Positions 8,167 to 16,074 of a stretch of DNA of 64,000 nucleotides are shown here, piece by piece. Both the position numbers and the translations under genes were made by a program. The notes under the pieces are model-generated. The model was not told the origin of the DNA and did no database searches. It saw only the letters and a list, made by a program, of their open reading frames with translations. Numbering within the stretch: position 1 is the first letter of the stretch; every line of letters begins with the position of its first letter. This stretch comes from G963663775 sp963663775 (GTDB lineage Bacteria; Bacillota; Clostridia; Oscillospirales; Butyricicoccaceae), in contig OY760624.1 of NCBI GenBank assembly GCA_963663775.1, positions 1,612,001 through 1,676,000 on the forward strand. The letters run 5' to 3'.

Positions 8167-8882
8167 GCCTTTCCATCGTACAGGCGGCATGTAATTACAT
8201 CAATTTCAAGAAAACAGGGCGAAGCGAGGCGGAAATCCGCTATCTGGTGGTGCATTACACGGGCAACCGTGGCGACACCGCCGCCGCCAACGCCCGCTAT
8301 TTTGCCGAGAATGACACGGGCACCTCGGCGCATTATTTTGTGGACGAAACGGCTATTTATCAGAGCGTGCCCGATGCCGATGTGGCATGGCATTGCGGCA
8401 CACGCAGTACGTATTATCATCCCTATTGCCGCAACGGCAACAGCATCGGCGTTGAAATCTGCATGCTTGACCAAAACGGTGCGGTGCGGCAGGACAGCAT
8501 TGACCACGCCGCAGGGTTGGTGCGGCAGCTGATGGCACGCTATGACATTGACGTGGCGCATGTGGTGCGGCATTATGATGTGACGCACAAAAGCTGCCCC
8601 GCCCCGTTTGTGGAAAATCCCGCACGCTGGACGGCATTTCAAAAATCACTCATCCCACAGGAGGACGACGACATGACCCAAGCACAATTTAACACCATGA
8701 TGGACACCTATCTCAAAACCCTTGCCGCCGAAGCCCCAAACGCATGGAGTGCGCAGGCACGTGCCTGGGCAGAGGACAGCGGACTGATTGCGGGCGATGA
8801 CAAAGGCAATCGGCAATATGAAAGCTTTTGCACAAGGGAAGCCTTGGTGCAGATTCTTTATCGGCTGCAAAAACTACAGTAA
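8163..8882 (+). CDS. Phage endolysin: N-acetylmuramoyl-L-alanine amidase (Amidase_2)
   Basis: 239 residues from the ATGA overlap at 8163. Zinc-amidase landmarks are present: VVHYTG (first His about residue 26), SAHYFVD, and VRHYDVTHKSCPAP with the later His and Cys. It cleaves the amide between muramic acid and the stem peptide. After the catalytic domain (to about residue 165) a linker leads to a C-terminal SLH-like segment (AWAEDSGLIAGD ... TREALVQILYRL), which may bind secondary cell-wall polymer. Last gene of the prophage. Confidence 0.9.
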   Translation: MSLSIVQAACNYINFKKTGRSEAEIRYLVVHYTGNRGDTAAANARYFAENDTGTSAHYFVDETAIYQSVPDADVAWHCGTRSTYYHPYCRNGNSIGVEICMLDQNGAVRQDSIDHAAGLVRQLMARYDIDVAHVVRHYDVTHKSCPAPFVENPARWTAFQKSLIPQEDDDMTQAQFNTMMDTYLKTLAAEAPNAWSAQARAWAEDSGLIAGDDKGNRQYESFCTREALVQILYRLQKLQ

Positions 8883-8886
8883 CCGC

Positions 8887-8924
8887 CCCAAAAATCGCCG
8901 CAGTTCCTATATTGGACTGCGGCG
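8887..8924 (-). terminator. Rho-independent terminator of the AraC gene
   Basis: Perfect 9-bp inverted repeat CGCCGCAGT / ACTGCGGCG (8896-8904, 8916-8924) followed on the minus strand by ATTTTTGG. The distal arm lies inside the last codons of the AraC gene. The + strand has no T-run after it, so it serves the minus strand. Confidence 0.7.
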
Positions 8925-9779
8925 AAAGGTGGTGGGGGACACGCCTGTTTTGGTTTTGAAGGAGGCAATGAAGTTGACTTCGCTGTGATAGCCGACCCGA
9001 AAGGCGATTTCCTTGATGGAAAGGGACGAGCCGTGCAGCAGGGACTTTGCCTCGTCAATGCGGTGCAGAACCATATATTCATGCGGAGAAAAGCCTGTGT
9101 GCGTGCGAAATTGGCGGGAAAAATGCGAGGGGCTGAGGTGTACGGCGGTGGCAATCTGCTCCACGGACAGGGCTTCAAACAGATGCTCGTGGATGTAGTG
9201 CATCGCCTGCGTGACGGGGTGGTCTGCCTTGTGCGCATCGGATAAGGGCGGCACGAGCAGGTCACACAGCAGCTGATAGATTTGTTTGGAGGTGTCCACC
9301 TCCGTCCACGGGGTCTTTTCCGCCCGCACGGCGGCAACCAGCTGCACCATGGTGCGCTCCAGATGGCTTTCTGCCGTGGGGGTTAGGATGTGATGCCCGC
9401 CGTTTTGGGCAAGGATTTGCTCGAAAAAATCCCGTGCGGGCAGCCCGTCAAAGTGAATCCAGATGGTTTCGGATTCTTCCATTGCCAAAAACCGATGCGA
9501 ACCACGGCAGTCCATCAGCACACACTGCCCTGCGGCGGCGGTTTCGGTCTGGGTGTCCATCACAAAGCGCATCGCTCCACGCCGCACATATAGCAGGAAA
9601 AAATTGCGATGGCTTTCCTCCTGCCCCACATCGCAGGTGTCACGGAAATCATAATCGGTGCTCAAATAATAATGTCCGCAGCGGGTTATATAAAGAAATT
9701 GGCGGCGTGCCGTGGCGGACGGCGTGGAAAAAAACCGCTCGGAAGCGGACAGCACACCGGCTTCTGTAAAGACTTTCAT
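8907..9779 (-). CDS. AraC-family transcriptional regulator
   Basis: 290 residues when started at the ATG at 9779, which has AGGAG ten bases upstream; the longer GTG start at 9803 would place that RBS inside the gene. N-terminal about 150 residues look like a cupin ligand-binding domain; the C-terminal about 100 residues carry two helix-turn-helix units (EQIATAVHLSPSHFSRQFR; IKEIAFRVGYHSEVNFIASFK) ending in the usual G-x-S-P-T-x-F-R. Probably senses a sugar or similar effector, but no obvious target is adjacent except the divergent MATE exporter. It ends next to the prophage. Confidence 0.88.
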   Translation of the reverse strand: MKVFTEAGVLSASERFFSTPSATARRQFLYITRCGHYYLSTDYDFRDTCDVGQEESHRNFFLLYVRRGAMRFVMDTQTETAAAGQCVLMDCRGSHRFLAMEESETIWIHFDGLPARDFFEQILAQNGGHHILTPTAESHLERTMVQLVAAVRAEKTPWTEVDTSKQIYQLLCDLLVPPLSDAHKADHPVTQAMHYIHEHLFEALSVEQIATAVHLSPSHFSRQFRTHTGFSPHEYMVLHRIDEAKSLLHGSSLSIKEIAFRVGYHSEVNFIASFKTKTGVSPTTFRRSPI

Positions 9780-9939
9780 AGCAAAATCACTCCTATTAGA
9801 CACTTGAAAGAGGGGATAACAGCGGAAAAGAGAGAGAGGACGTACCCGTTATGCGTTTAGTATAGCATAGACGGCGGACAAACGCACGAGGCTTTGGCAC
9901 AGAGAGCAGAAAATATCAATGTATCGCAAGATTTTGCTA

Positions 9940-9968
9940 TTGCAAGGGTATCGGGATTTGGGTAAACT
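9940..9968 (+). promoter_or_regulatory. Predicted sigma-A promoter for the MATE gene
   Basis: TTGCAA (9940-9945), 17-bp spacer, TAAACT (9963-9968), about 60 bases before the chosen start. The rest of the AraC-MATE gap (9780-10033) is purine-rich near 9810-9840 and holds a TATACT element on the minus strand (9859-9864) that may serve the AraC gene. Confidence 0.5.
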
Positions 9969-10033
9969 AAAGACAGCTGCAAAGGCATGGCACAGGTGCG
10001 TGCACTTTGCACCAAGAGAAGGAAGGGTTTGCC

Positions 10034-11389
10034 GTGATTCGAGAAAAGTCGTTTTATCAAATGTTTGGCGTGCTGACGCTGTCGCTGGCGCTGCAAAATC
10101 TGCTGACCTACAGCGTCAATCTTGCCGACAACATCATGCTGGGGGCATACAGCGAAACCGCCATGAGCGGTGCGTCGCTCGGCAATCAGCTGCAATTTTT
10201 GCTGCAAATGCTCGTGACGGGCGCAGGCGAGGGCGCAGTGGTGCTGGGGGCGCAGTATTGGGGCAAAAAAAATTATCAGCCGATTCCGCACATCATCGGC
10301 TGTGCGCTGCGCTTTGGGGTGTCCATGGCGGCGATTTTGTTTGTGGCGGTGCTGTTTTTCCCGCAGCAGCTGCTGGGGCTGCTCACCAATGATGCGGCGG
10401 TCATCGCCGAAGGCGTGCGCTATCTGCACATCATCTGCTTTACCTACCTCATCTTCACCGCCACGAATATTTTGACGGCATCCCTGCGCTCCATCGGCAT
10501 CGTCAAAATCGGCTATATCATTTCCGCTTCCACGCTGTGCATCAATATTTGCTTGAATTACTGCCTGATTTACGGCAACTTCGGCTTCCCGGAACTCGGC
10601 ATCCAAGGGGCGGCGGTTGCCACCATGGTGTCCCGCACGGTGGAGCTGATTATTGTGGTGCTGTATCTGAAATATAAGGAGCATCGCCTGCATTTGACGC
10701 TGCGCAAGTTGATTTTTATTGATACGTCCTATTTGCAGGACTATCGGCGGGTTTCGCTGCCCGTGCTCATCAATCAAGCGATGTGGGGCATTGCGCAGAT
10801 GGTGCAAACCGGCATTTTGGGGCATTTGGGTGCGGCGGCGATTGCGGCGAATGCCATTGCGGTGCTCGTGTTCCAGGTGATTTCCGTGGTGGCATATGGG
10901 GCGGCGAGTGCCTCCGCCATCGTGGTGGGGCGCACCATTGGCGAGGGCGGACAGGACAAGCTGCGGCAATTGGTGCACACGTTGCAAGTGCTGTTTTTGA
11001 GCATCGGCGTGGTGACAGGGCTGTTGATTTTTGTGGCACGCATGCCGATTTTGAGCATTTATCAGATTTCCGAGCAGGCACGTACGCTTGCCATGCAGTT
11101 CATGACCGTGCTCGCCGTCACCACCGTGGGCACGTCCTATCAAATGGCGGTGGACTGCGGCATCATTCGAGGCGGCGGCGATACCTCCTTCAGCGCCAAA
11201 ATGAATGTCATCAGCATGTGGGGCATCATCGTGCCGATTGCGGCATTGGCGGCGTTTGTGTGGCGTTTGCCCGAGGCGGCGGTGTTTTTCTTCCTCAAAT
11301 GGGACCAGCTGTATAAGGCGATTCCCGTGGTGATTCGTTTGCGCAGCTGGAAATGGGTGAAAAAAGTCACCAGACAGGAAACCGTATAA
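10034..11389 (+). CDS. MATE-family multidrug/metabolite exporter
   Basis: 451 residues from the GTG at 10034, behind AGGAAGGG; a TTG at 10007 is possible but lies upstream of that RBS. About twelve hydrophobic segments in two related halves, with MATE signatures such as ADNIMLG near the start, TGAGEGAVVLGAQYWGK, and GAASASAIVVGRTIGEG in the second half. MATE proteins export cationic compounds using Na+ or H+ gradients. Divergently transcribed from the AraC regulator, which may control it. Substrate unknown. Confidence 0.9.
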   Translation: MIREKSFYQMFGVLTLSLALQNLLTYSVNLADNIMLGAYSETAMSGASLGNQLQFLLQMLVTGAGEGAVVLGAQYWGKKNYQPIPHIIGCALRFGVSMAAILFVAVLFFPQQLLGLLTNDAAVIAEGVRYLHIICFTYLIFTATNILTASLRSIGIVKIGYIISASTLCINICLNYCLIYGNFGFPELGIQGAAVATMVSRTVELIIVVLYLKYKEHRLHLTLRKLIFIDTSYLQDYRRVSLPVLINQAMWGIAQMVQTGILGHLGAAAIAANAIAVLVFQVISVVAYGAASASAIVVGRTIGEGGQDKLRQLVHTLQVLFLSIGVVTGLLIFVARMPILSIYQISEQARTLAMQFMTVLAVTTVGTSYQMAVDCGIIRGGGDTSFSAKMNVISMWGIIVPIAALAAFVWRLPEAAVFFFLKWDQLYKAIPVVIRLRSWKWVKKVTRQETV

Positions 11390-11425
11390 CCGACAGCAAT
11401 CTTGTTTTTTTCGCAAATGCTAGAA

Positions 11426-11460
11426 ATTTTGTGATGTATGCGACAAAATGCGCTTTTTTT
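11426..11460 (+). terminator. Possible weak terminator after MATE gene
   Basis: ATTTTGT / ACAAAAT stem (11426-11432, 11443-11449) followed by GCGC and seven T residues (11454-11460). AT-only stem, so modest stability. Confidence 0.4.
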
Positions 11461-11461
11461 C

Positions 11462-11490
11462 TTGCAAGTTTTTTCAGATTACGATATACT
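11462..11490 (+). promoter_or_regulatory. Predicted promoter for lipoprotein gene
   Basis: TTGCAA (11462-11467), 17-bp spacer, TATACT (11485-11490); RBS GGGGGGAAGG at 11510-11519 before the ATG at 11527. Confidence 0.6.
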
Positions 11491-11526
11491 TAGTATCACA
11501 AAGTAATTTGGGGGGAAGGTCAAAAT

Positions 11527-12141
11527 ATGAAAAAAATCGCACAATTATTACTGTCTGTTGTATTGATTGCGTCGCTGTCTGCCTGCGGAGGGGACAAGGT
11601 GGACACGACAAACACGCTGACCACGGCGCAGCTGACACCGCGGGAAGAAATGCTGGCGGGCAGCCAAAATATTGTCATCACCGATTTTGAAACCGACCCG
11701 TCCCTGACAACCGTGGAGGTCACCGTGGAGTGCTACCAAAACGGCAAGCGTGCGGACGCCGTGACCAACCTGCAATGTGCCATTCCGAAGAATGCGGACA
11801 AGGACAACGCCAACAATCGAGGCTCGATTGCCGTGATTTTGAGCGCAGACTATCGCTTCTCCGCATCGGTCTGTGGGGAAGACGGCAGTGTCATCAGCTC
11901 GGCGGCGAGCGATGCCGTGCAGCCGATTGCCGCATTGGGACGCTATGACACCCCGTCCCTGCGCTTTGAAAACCAAAAATTCGAGAGCGGCGAGAGCGTC
12001 CTGCTGTCGCAGCTGGCATTTGGTGACCCCGCCAAGATGCAGGGCACGTTTACCAGCGAAGTCTTTTCTGACCCCGAAGCCAACGCCGAGCAGGCAGCGG
12101 CATTTGACCGCATTTATCTGGTGAAATGCGTGTTCGCATAA
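11527..12141 (+). CDS. Predicted lipoprotein, unknown function
   Basis: 204 residues. N-terminal signal (MKKIAQLLLSVVLIASLSAC) with lipobox LSAC at residues 17-20, so the mature protein should be lipid-anchored on the outer face of the membrane. The remainder is soluble and beta-rich; no domain recognised. It has its own promoter. Possibly co-transcribed with the small membrane protein downstream (12311). Function not assignable from sequence. Confidence 0.75.
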   Translation: MKKIAQLLLSVVLIASLSACGGDKVDTTNTLTTAQLTPREEMLAGSQNIVITDFETDPSLTTVEVTVECYQNGKRADAVTNLQCAIPKNADKDNANNRGSIAVILSADYRFSASVCGEDGSVISSAASDAVQPIAALGRYDTPSLRFENQKFESGESVLLSQLAFGDPAKMQGTFTSEVFSDPEANAEQAAAFDRIYLVKCVFA

Positions 12142-12163
12142 AGGCTGCGAAAGGAGCGATTGT

Positions 12164-12247
12164 ATGCCCGTTCAAACAGGATTTTTGCCCGCCGATGCGC
12201 TGCTCGCCATCGGTACACTGCTTTCCTATGTGCCGTTTTTCGTGTGA
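12164..12247 (+). CDS. Possible 27-residue hydrophobic peptide, or 5' part of an interrupted gene
   Basis: ATG at 12164 preceded by AAAGGAG (12150-12156). The peptide ends at TGA 12245-12247 after a hydrophobic stretch (DALLAIGTLLSYVPFFV). The frame stays open beyond the TGA, without another stop, into the small membrane gene at 12311, so this could be a separate microprotein, the front half of a gene broken by a nonsense change, or (least likely) a UGA-recoded gene. The strong RBS argues that it is translated. Confidence 0.35.
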   Translation: MPVQTGFLPADALLAIGTLLSYVPFFV

Positions 12248-12310
12248 CACGATGCGGATAGAACCCTGCAGGCATTGCAGAACCGTTTGCATGAAGGAGG
12301 AATTCGAGTG

Positions 12311-12472
12311 ATGAGTACAGCAGGCGCAGGAATGGGCTTGGTGATGGTGCTGATTTATCTGGTGTTCTTGGGCATCGGCATTTACAGCTTCATCCTTTGG
12401 CTGAAACTGGCACGCAGAGGCATTCGTGCCTTAGACCTCTACATCGAAGAGAAGAGCAAGCATACTTTCTAG
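12311..12472 (+). CDS. Small single-span membrane protein
   Basis: 53 residues; AAGGAGG (12294-12300) lies 10 bases before ATG 12311 (GTG at 12308 is also possible). One strong transmembrane segment (about residues 8-32, GLVMVLIYLVFLGIGIYSFI) followed by a basic/amphipathic tail. No family recognised. In frame with the small ORF at 12164 across a TGA. Ends just before a terminator. Confidence 0.6.
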   Translation: MSTAGAGMGLVMVLIYLVFLGIGIYSFILWLKLARRGIRALDLYIEEKSKHTF

Positions 12473-12487
12473 CAATTTTTTTATCGC

Positions 12488-12525
12488 ACCCCTGCAATTG
12501 CCTCTTGACAATGCAGGGGTTTTTG
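12488..12525 (+). terminator. Rho-independent terminator overlapping the next promoter
   Basis: Stem ACCCCTGC..ATTG / CAATGCAGGGGT with one bulged A, then TTTTT. The -35 of the following promoter (12505-12510) sits in the loop and right arm of this hairpin. Confidence 0.8.
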
Positions 12526-12532
12526 CTATAAT
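12505..12532 (+). promoter_or_regulatory. Promoter of the queuosine-precursor salvage operon
   Basis: TTGACA (12505-12510), 16-bp spacer, extended -10 TGCTATAAT (core 12527-12532). Transcription would start near 12539, just before the preQ1 aptamer. Confidence 0.75.
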
Positions 12533-12551
12533 AGGATAGAAAATTGCATAA

Positions 12552-12591
12552 AGACAGTTCGTAACCATCCTGTCTATAAACAAAACTAGGA
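12552..12591 (+). promoter_or_regulatory. preQ1-I riboswitch aptamer
   Basis: Stem AGACAG / CTGTCT (12552-12557, 12570-12575) encloses a TTCGTAACCATC loop and is followed by the A-rich ATAAACAAAACTAGGA tail, the hallmark layout of the class I preQ1 pseudoknot. It lies about 13 bases after the predicted transcription start and controls the radical SAM-YhhQ operon. Family assignment rests on the match to the consensus pattern recalled from known preQ1-I aptamers. Confidence 0.85.
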
Positions 12592-12637
12592 CATCCGTGC
12601 AATGCCGCTTTTTTTGGCATGGGTCACGGCTTCGGAT

Positions 12638-12676
12638 GGTGTGCGCCTTTTTGGGGGCGATGCACCGTTTTATTTT
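12638..12676 (+). terminator. Probable riboswitch-controlled terminator
   Basis: Stem GGTGTGCGCC / GGCGATGCACC (12638-12647, 12656-12666) followed by GTTTTATTTT, between the preQ1 aptamer and the first gene. A competing stem CATCCG / CGGATG (12592-12597, 12633-12638) overlaps its base and starts right after the aptamer, so ligand-dependent switching is plausible. Confidence 0.6.
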
Positions 12677-12729
12677 GCGCCCGAACGTCCTTGTTGCGGC
12701 GCATTTTTTGCGTCTGGGAGGTTTTTTAT

Positions 12730-13455
12730 ATGGAGGATATGATTCGCTATTCGGTAATCCGCGAAAAATGCCCGCGGGAAATTGTGCTGCTGCGGGGCAA
12801 TGGCTGCCGCTGGCGCAGATGTCGCTTTTGTGACTATCATTTGGATTTTTCCAAGGATTTGGCGGCGAATTATGCGCTCAACCGCAGGGTTTTGGCGCAG
12901 GTGACAGGCAAATTCGGCAGACTGGAGGTCGTGAACTCCGGCTCTTTTGTGGACTTGGATGCGGACACCATGGCAGAAATTGAACGCTTGTGCGTGCGAA
13001 AAGGCATCCGTACCCTGCAGTTTGAGTGCCATTGGCAGGACCGCCACGCCATTCCCGCCATGCGGGAGTGCTTTCGGGAAAAGGGCATCCATGTGCGCAC
13101 AAAATTGGGCGTGGAAACCTTCGATGCGCTGTTTCGGGAATGCTATCTGGACAAGGGCATTGACGAAACCGCACCGGAAAAGCTGGCGATGCTGTATGAG
13201 GAATGCTGTTTGCTGGCGGGTCTGCCGGGGCAAACCGTGGAAAGCATGCAGCGGGACATCGAAATCGGTCTGCACTGGTTTGAACGGGTTTGTGTGAATG
13301 TGATGACCCCCAACACGGCACGCATCCAGCCCGACCCGCAGGTGGTGGACTGGTTCCACCGTGAGGTGGCGCCGCACTACAAGCACAACGAACGTGTCGA
13401 TATGCTGCTGACAAACACGGATTTTGGAGTAGGAGGAAAAAAGAATGGGGAATGA
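12730..13455 (+). CDS. Radical SAM protein, candidate queuosine lyase QueL
   Basis: 241 residues from ATG 12730 (RBS GGGAGG, 12716-12721). Contains a Cys cluster GCRWRRCRFCDYH, spaced CX4CX2C, which would bind the 4Fe-4S cluster that cleaves S-adenosylmethionine. It lies behind a preQ1 riboswitch and overlaps a YhhQ transporter gene by 11 bases; in Clostridioides difficile a radical SAM enzyme (QueL) that frees queuine from queuosine derivatives sits beside a YhhQ transporter. The QueL label follows from this context and general type; no alignment was possible. A different queuosine-pathway radical SAM role remains possible. Confidence 0.65.
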   Translation: MEDMIRYSVIREKCPREIVLLRGNGCRWRRCRFCDYHLDFSKDLAANYALNRRVLAQVTGKFGRLEVVNSGSFVDLDADTMAEIERLCVRKGIRTLQFECHWQDRHAIPAMRECFREKGIHVRTKLGVETFDALFRECYLDKGIDETAPEKLAMLYEECCLLAGLPGQTVESMQRDIEIGLHWFERVCVNVMTPNTARIQPDPQVVDWFHREVAPHYKHNERVDMLLTNTDFGVGGKKNGE

Positions 13456-14179
13456 AGCGCTTTTGGTGCTCAGCTTGCTGGTGACCTATGGGTCGGTGCT
13501 GCTGTGGTACTGGTTGTTTGGCACGCAGGGACTGCTCAGCTACACCGTTTTTGCCACGATTGCGGCGAATATTGAGGTGCTGATTTTGGTCAACGCATTT
13601 GGCATGGAAATGACCTTGGGCAATATTTTATTTGCATCCACCTTTTTGGTGACCGATATTTTAAGTGAGGTTGCGGGCAAAAAAACCGCACAAAAGGCGG
13701 TTTCCATCGGGGTTGCCACCTCGTTTTTGTTCATTTTGATTTCGCAAAGCTGGCTGCTCTATGCCCCCAGTGCCAACGACTGGGCATCCCCGAGCATTGC
13801 GGCGGTCTTTTCCAACACCCCTCGCATGATGCTGGCATCCCTGTCGGTCTATGCGATTTCGCAGGTGTTTGATGTGTGGGTGTATCACAAATGGTGGGCG
13901 TTCACCACGAAAAAGTTCGGCGATGCACGCCGCTTCCTGTGGCTGCGCAACAACGGTTCGACCCTGCTGAGCCAGATTGTCAACACCGTGCTGTTTTCGG
14001 TGTTTGCCTTCTGGGGCGTATATGACACGCCGACGCTCGTGTCCATCGTGTGGGCGAGCTACATCATCTTCATCTTCACCTCGCTGGCGGACACCCCGGC
14101 GTTGTATCTGGCACGCTACATCAAGGAGCACCGTGCAAAGACCCCCGCAGACGAGGCAGTCACAGCGGAAACCATATAA
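13445..14179 (+). CDS. yhhQ: Queuosine precursor transporter (YhhQ/VUT family)
   Basis: 244 residues with about six membrane segments. Family features include NILFASTFLVTDILSEVAGKKTA, the VYAISQVFDVWVYH segment and LLSQIVNTVLFSVFAFWG. YhhQ proteins import preQ0, preQ1, queuine or related 7-deazaguanines. Start ATG 13445 lies inside the end of the radical SAM gene with RBS GGAGGA, so the two are translationally coupled and both governed by the preQ1 riboswitch. Acts in the cytoplasmic membrane. Confidence 0.9.
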   Translation: MGNEALLVLSLLVTYGSVLLWYWLFGTQGLLSYTVFATIAANIEVLILVNAFGMEMTLGNILFASTFLVTDILSEVAGKKTAQKAVSIGVATSFLFILISQSWLLYAPSANDWASPSIAAVFSNTPRMMLASLSVYAISQVFDVWVYHKWWAFTTKKFGDARRFLWLRNNGSTLLSQIVNTVLFSVFAFWGVYDTPTLVSIVWASYIIFIFTSLADTPALYLARYIKEHRAKTPADEAVTAETI

Positions 14180-14184
14180 TCGAG

Positions 14185-14222
14185 CAAAAGCCTGTGCTGA
14201 CGGCATGCAGTGCAGGCTTTTG
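14185..14222 (+). terminator. Terminator after yhhQ
   Basis: Ten-bp stem CAAAAGCCTG / CAGGCTTTTG (14185-14194, 14213-14222) with T-run as part of the right arm. Confidence 0.55.
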
Positions 14223-14279
14223 TGCTGCCAAGCGGCATTTTGTTCACAAAATCGCACCCAAGTGTACACCCGACGGTGC

Positions 14280-14308
14280 TTGACGGGGCGTACAGAATCT
14301 GCTATTCT
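14280..14308 (+). promoter_or_regulatory. Predicted promoter for SLH-domain protease
   Basis: TTGACG (14280-14285), 17-bp spacer, TATTCT (14303-14308), about 60 bases before the gene. Confidence 0.5.
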
Positions 14309-14370
14309 TTAACTATAGATTCGCATGCGCCCATCAAACAGGGAGCGGCGAGAAAGGCAGGCTTTTGCTC

Positions 14371-16059
14371 TTGAAAAAACGATGGATTAGTATCATTTTA
14401 ACCGTGACACTGCTGTTTGGCATGCTGCCCACTGCATTGGCGGCACCCACTGCCAACGGTGCGGCGGAGGCACTCTACACCCTGGGGCTAATGAGCGGCA
14501 CGGCGCAGAACACGGACGGCACGCCGGAATTTGCCCTGACACGCACCATGACCCGTGCAGAAGCCATCACGATGCTGGTGCGCATGCTCGGCGAGGAAAC
14601 CACGGCACAGCAGACCGCTGCCGACATTCCCTTCACCGATGTGGACAGCTGGGCGGTGCCCTATGTCGGCTATGCTTATGCGCAGGGATGGACAAACGGC
14701 GTGTCGAAAACCGCTTTCGGCAGCCAAAATGCCGTGACAGCGGCACAATTTATGACCTTTCTGCTGCGTGCGTTGGGATACAGCGATGCAAACGGCGATT
14801 TCACCGTTGCCACGGCACTGGACAAAGCGGCTGCGGTGGATTTGGCGAACGGACAATATGACACGGTGACCGATTTCACCCGTGGGGATGCGGCGCAGGC
14901 GTGCTATCAAGCCCTATTCTGCATCGTCAAAGGCACAGACACCACTCTGCTTGCGGTGCTGGTGGGCGATGGCGTGGTGACCGATGCACAGGTGCAGGCG
15001 GCAGACCTGACCGATGCAATGACCGCAGGCAACGCCGCCGCACAGCTGCCAGCCACGACCACCACAACCACGAATCCCACCCTGCCGAGCACCACCACAG
15101 GCATCACCTCCGGCACGGTGCTTGATGCCGAGCAGATTAGCGCCCAGTGCTCCGATGCGGTGTTTTACATCGAGGTGTACGATGAAAGCGGCACGGCGTT
15201 TGCCTCGGGCAGCGGCTTTTTCATCGGCGCAAACGGGCTTGCCGTTACCAATTATCATGTGATTGACGGGGCATCCTCCGCCACAATCACCATGACGGAC
15301 GGCAGTGTGTACGATGTCCTCGGCGCATATGATTACAGTGTGGACAAGGACATTGCCCTGCTGCAGGTGGATTGCAGCGGTGTGCCGTATCTGTCGGCGG
15401 GCGACACTTCGACCATTGTCGGCGGTGCGGCGGTGTATGCCATCGGCAGTCCGCTGGGGCTGTCCAACACCATCACGCAGGGCATCATTTCCAACGTCAA
15501 CCGTGTGCTCTATGACCATTCGTATATCCAAACCTCGGCAGCGATTTCACATGGGTCTTCGGGCGGCCCGCTCATCAATAAATATGGGCAGGTCATCGGC
15601 ATCATCACCGCCACTCTGGAGGAAGGGCAGAATTTCAATCTGGCAACGCCCTACACCTACATCAGCACCCTGCAAACGACAAATGGCATCCAAACCCTCG
15701 CAGCGATTGCGGGCACGGAAAACAGCACCTCCACAGGCAGTGCCACCGGCTACAGCACCGTGCGTGCGGTGCCGGATTTTGGGGCGTTTGTCGGCGTGGA
15801 GCCGGATATGGAGGACACCGAGAGCGACAGCAGCTCCGGCTTTGTCGCAGGCTACACCTATGACACCACCGACCTGACGGCGGAGGACATCAACGCCTAT
15901 CATTCGCTGCTGCACACGAGCGGATTTTCCTATGAGGGCATCGAAACCTATGATTCCATGGACTATTATGTGTTTGTGGGCACCGATTATATGGTTGCCA
16001 CCACGTTTTTTGAGGATACTACCTCGGAATATTATGCAGTGCTGATTTATGAAAACTGA
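14371..16059 (+). CDS. Secreted SLH-domain HtrA-like serine protease
   Basis: 562 residues from TTG 14371 (a TTG at 14365 adds two residues). Signal peptide (about 1-24, ending TALA). Residues about 30-190 hold SLH-type repeats (FTDVDSWAVPYVGYAYAQGW; FGSQNAVTAAQFMTFLLRALG) that anchor proteins to cell-wall polymer. A Thr-rich linker (about 226-243) leads to a trypsin-fold domain with catalytic His296 (TNYHVI), Asp327 (DKDIALL) and Ser397 (HGSSGGPL). No PDZ domain is seen; the C-terminal 120 residues are of unknown fold. Likely a surface protease for quality control or processing. Confidence 0.85.
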   Translation: MKKRWISIILTVTLLFGMLPTALAAPTANGAAEALYTLGLMSGTAQNTDGTPEFALTRTMTRAEAITMLVRMLGEETTAQQTAADIPFTDVDSWAVPYVGYAYAQGWTNGVSKTAFGSQNAVTAAQFMTFLLRALGYSDANGDFTVATALDKAAAVDLANGQYDTVTDFTRGDAAQACYQALFCIVKGTDTTLLAVLVGDGVVTDAQVQAADLTDAMTAGNAAAQLPATTTTTTNPTLPSTTTGITSGTVLDAEQISAQCSDAVFYIEVYDESGTAFASGSGFFIGANGLAVTNYHVIDGASSATITMTDGSVYDVLGAYDYSVDKDIALLQVDCSGVPYLSAGDTSTIVGGAAVYAIGSPLGLSNTITQGIISNVNRVLYDHSYIQTSAAISHGSSGGPLINKYGQVIGIITATLEEGQNFNLATPYTYISTLQTTNGIQTLAAIAGTENSTSTGSATGYSTVRAVPDFGAFVGVEPDMEDTESDSSSGFVAGYTYDTTDLTAEDINAYHSLLHTSGFSYEGIETYDSMDYYVFVGTDYMVATTFFEDTTSEYYAVLIYEN

Positions 16060-16074
16060 CAGATGACGCAGGCG

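Larger units (their letters stand above)
1..8882 (+). mobile_element. Prophage late region (tail and lysis modules), left part outside window
   Basis: Fifteen consecutive + strand genes in canonical siphovirus late order: minor capsid/head-tail joining, tail tube, Gp15-type chaperone, tape measure, tail tip, fibre, holin and amidase. Stops and starts overlap at several junctions (ATGA at 376, 726, 7699 and 8163), as in a phage operon. The lytic amidase is the last phage gene; a chromosomal-type AraC gene on the other strand follows immediately. No integrase, repressor, terminase or attachment site is visible, so whether the prophage is intact cannot be judged. No obviously broken reading frame was seen among the late genes. 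Confidence 0.9.

Noticed and set aside
8883..8930. Inverted repeat after the amidase as a prophage attachment site
   Set aside because: It works as a minus-strand terminator, and no second copy is visible in the window to define an att pair.
12126..12311. 61-codon + frame overlapping the lipoprotein end
   Set aside because: No RBS, Cys/Pro-rich shadow; the other frame with AAAGGAG at 12164 is a better candidate.
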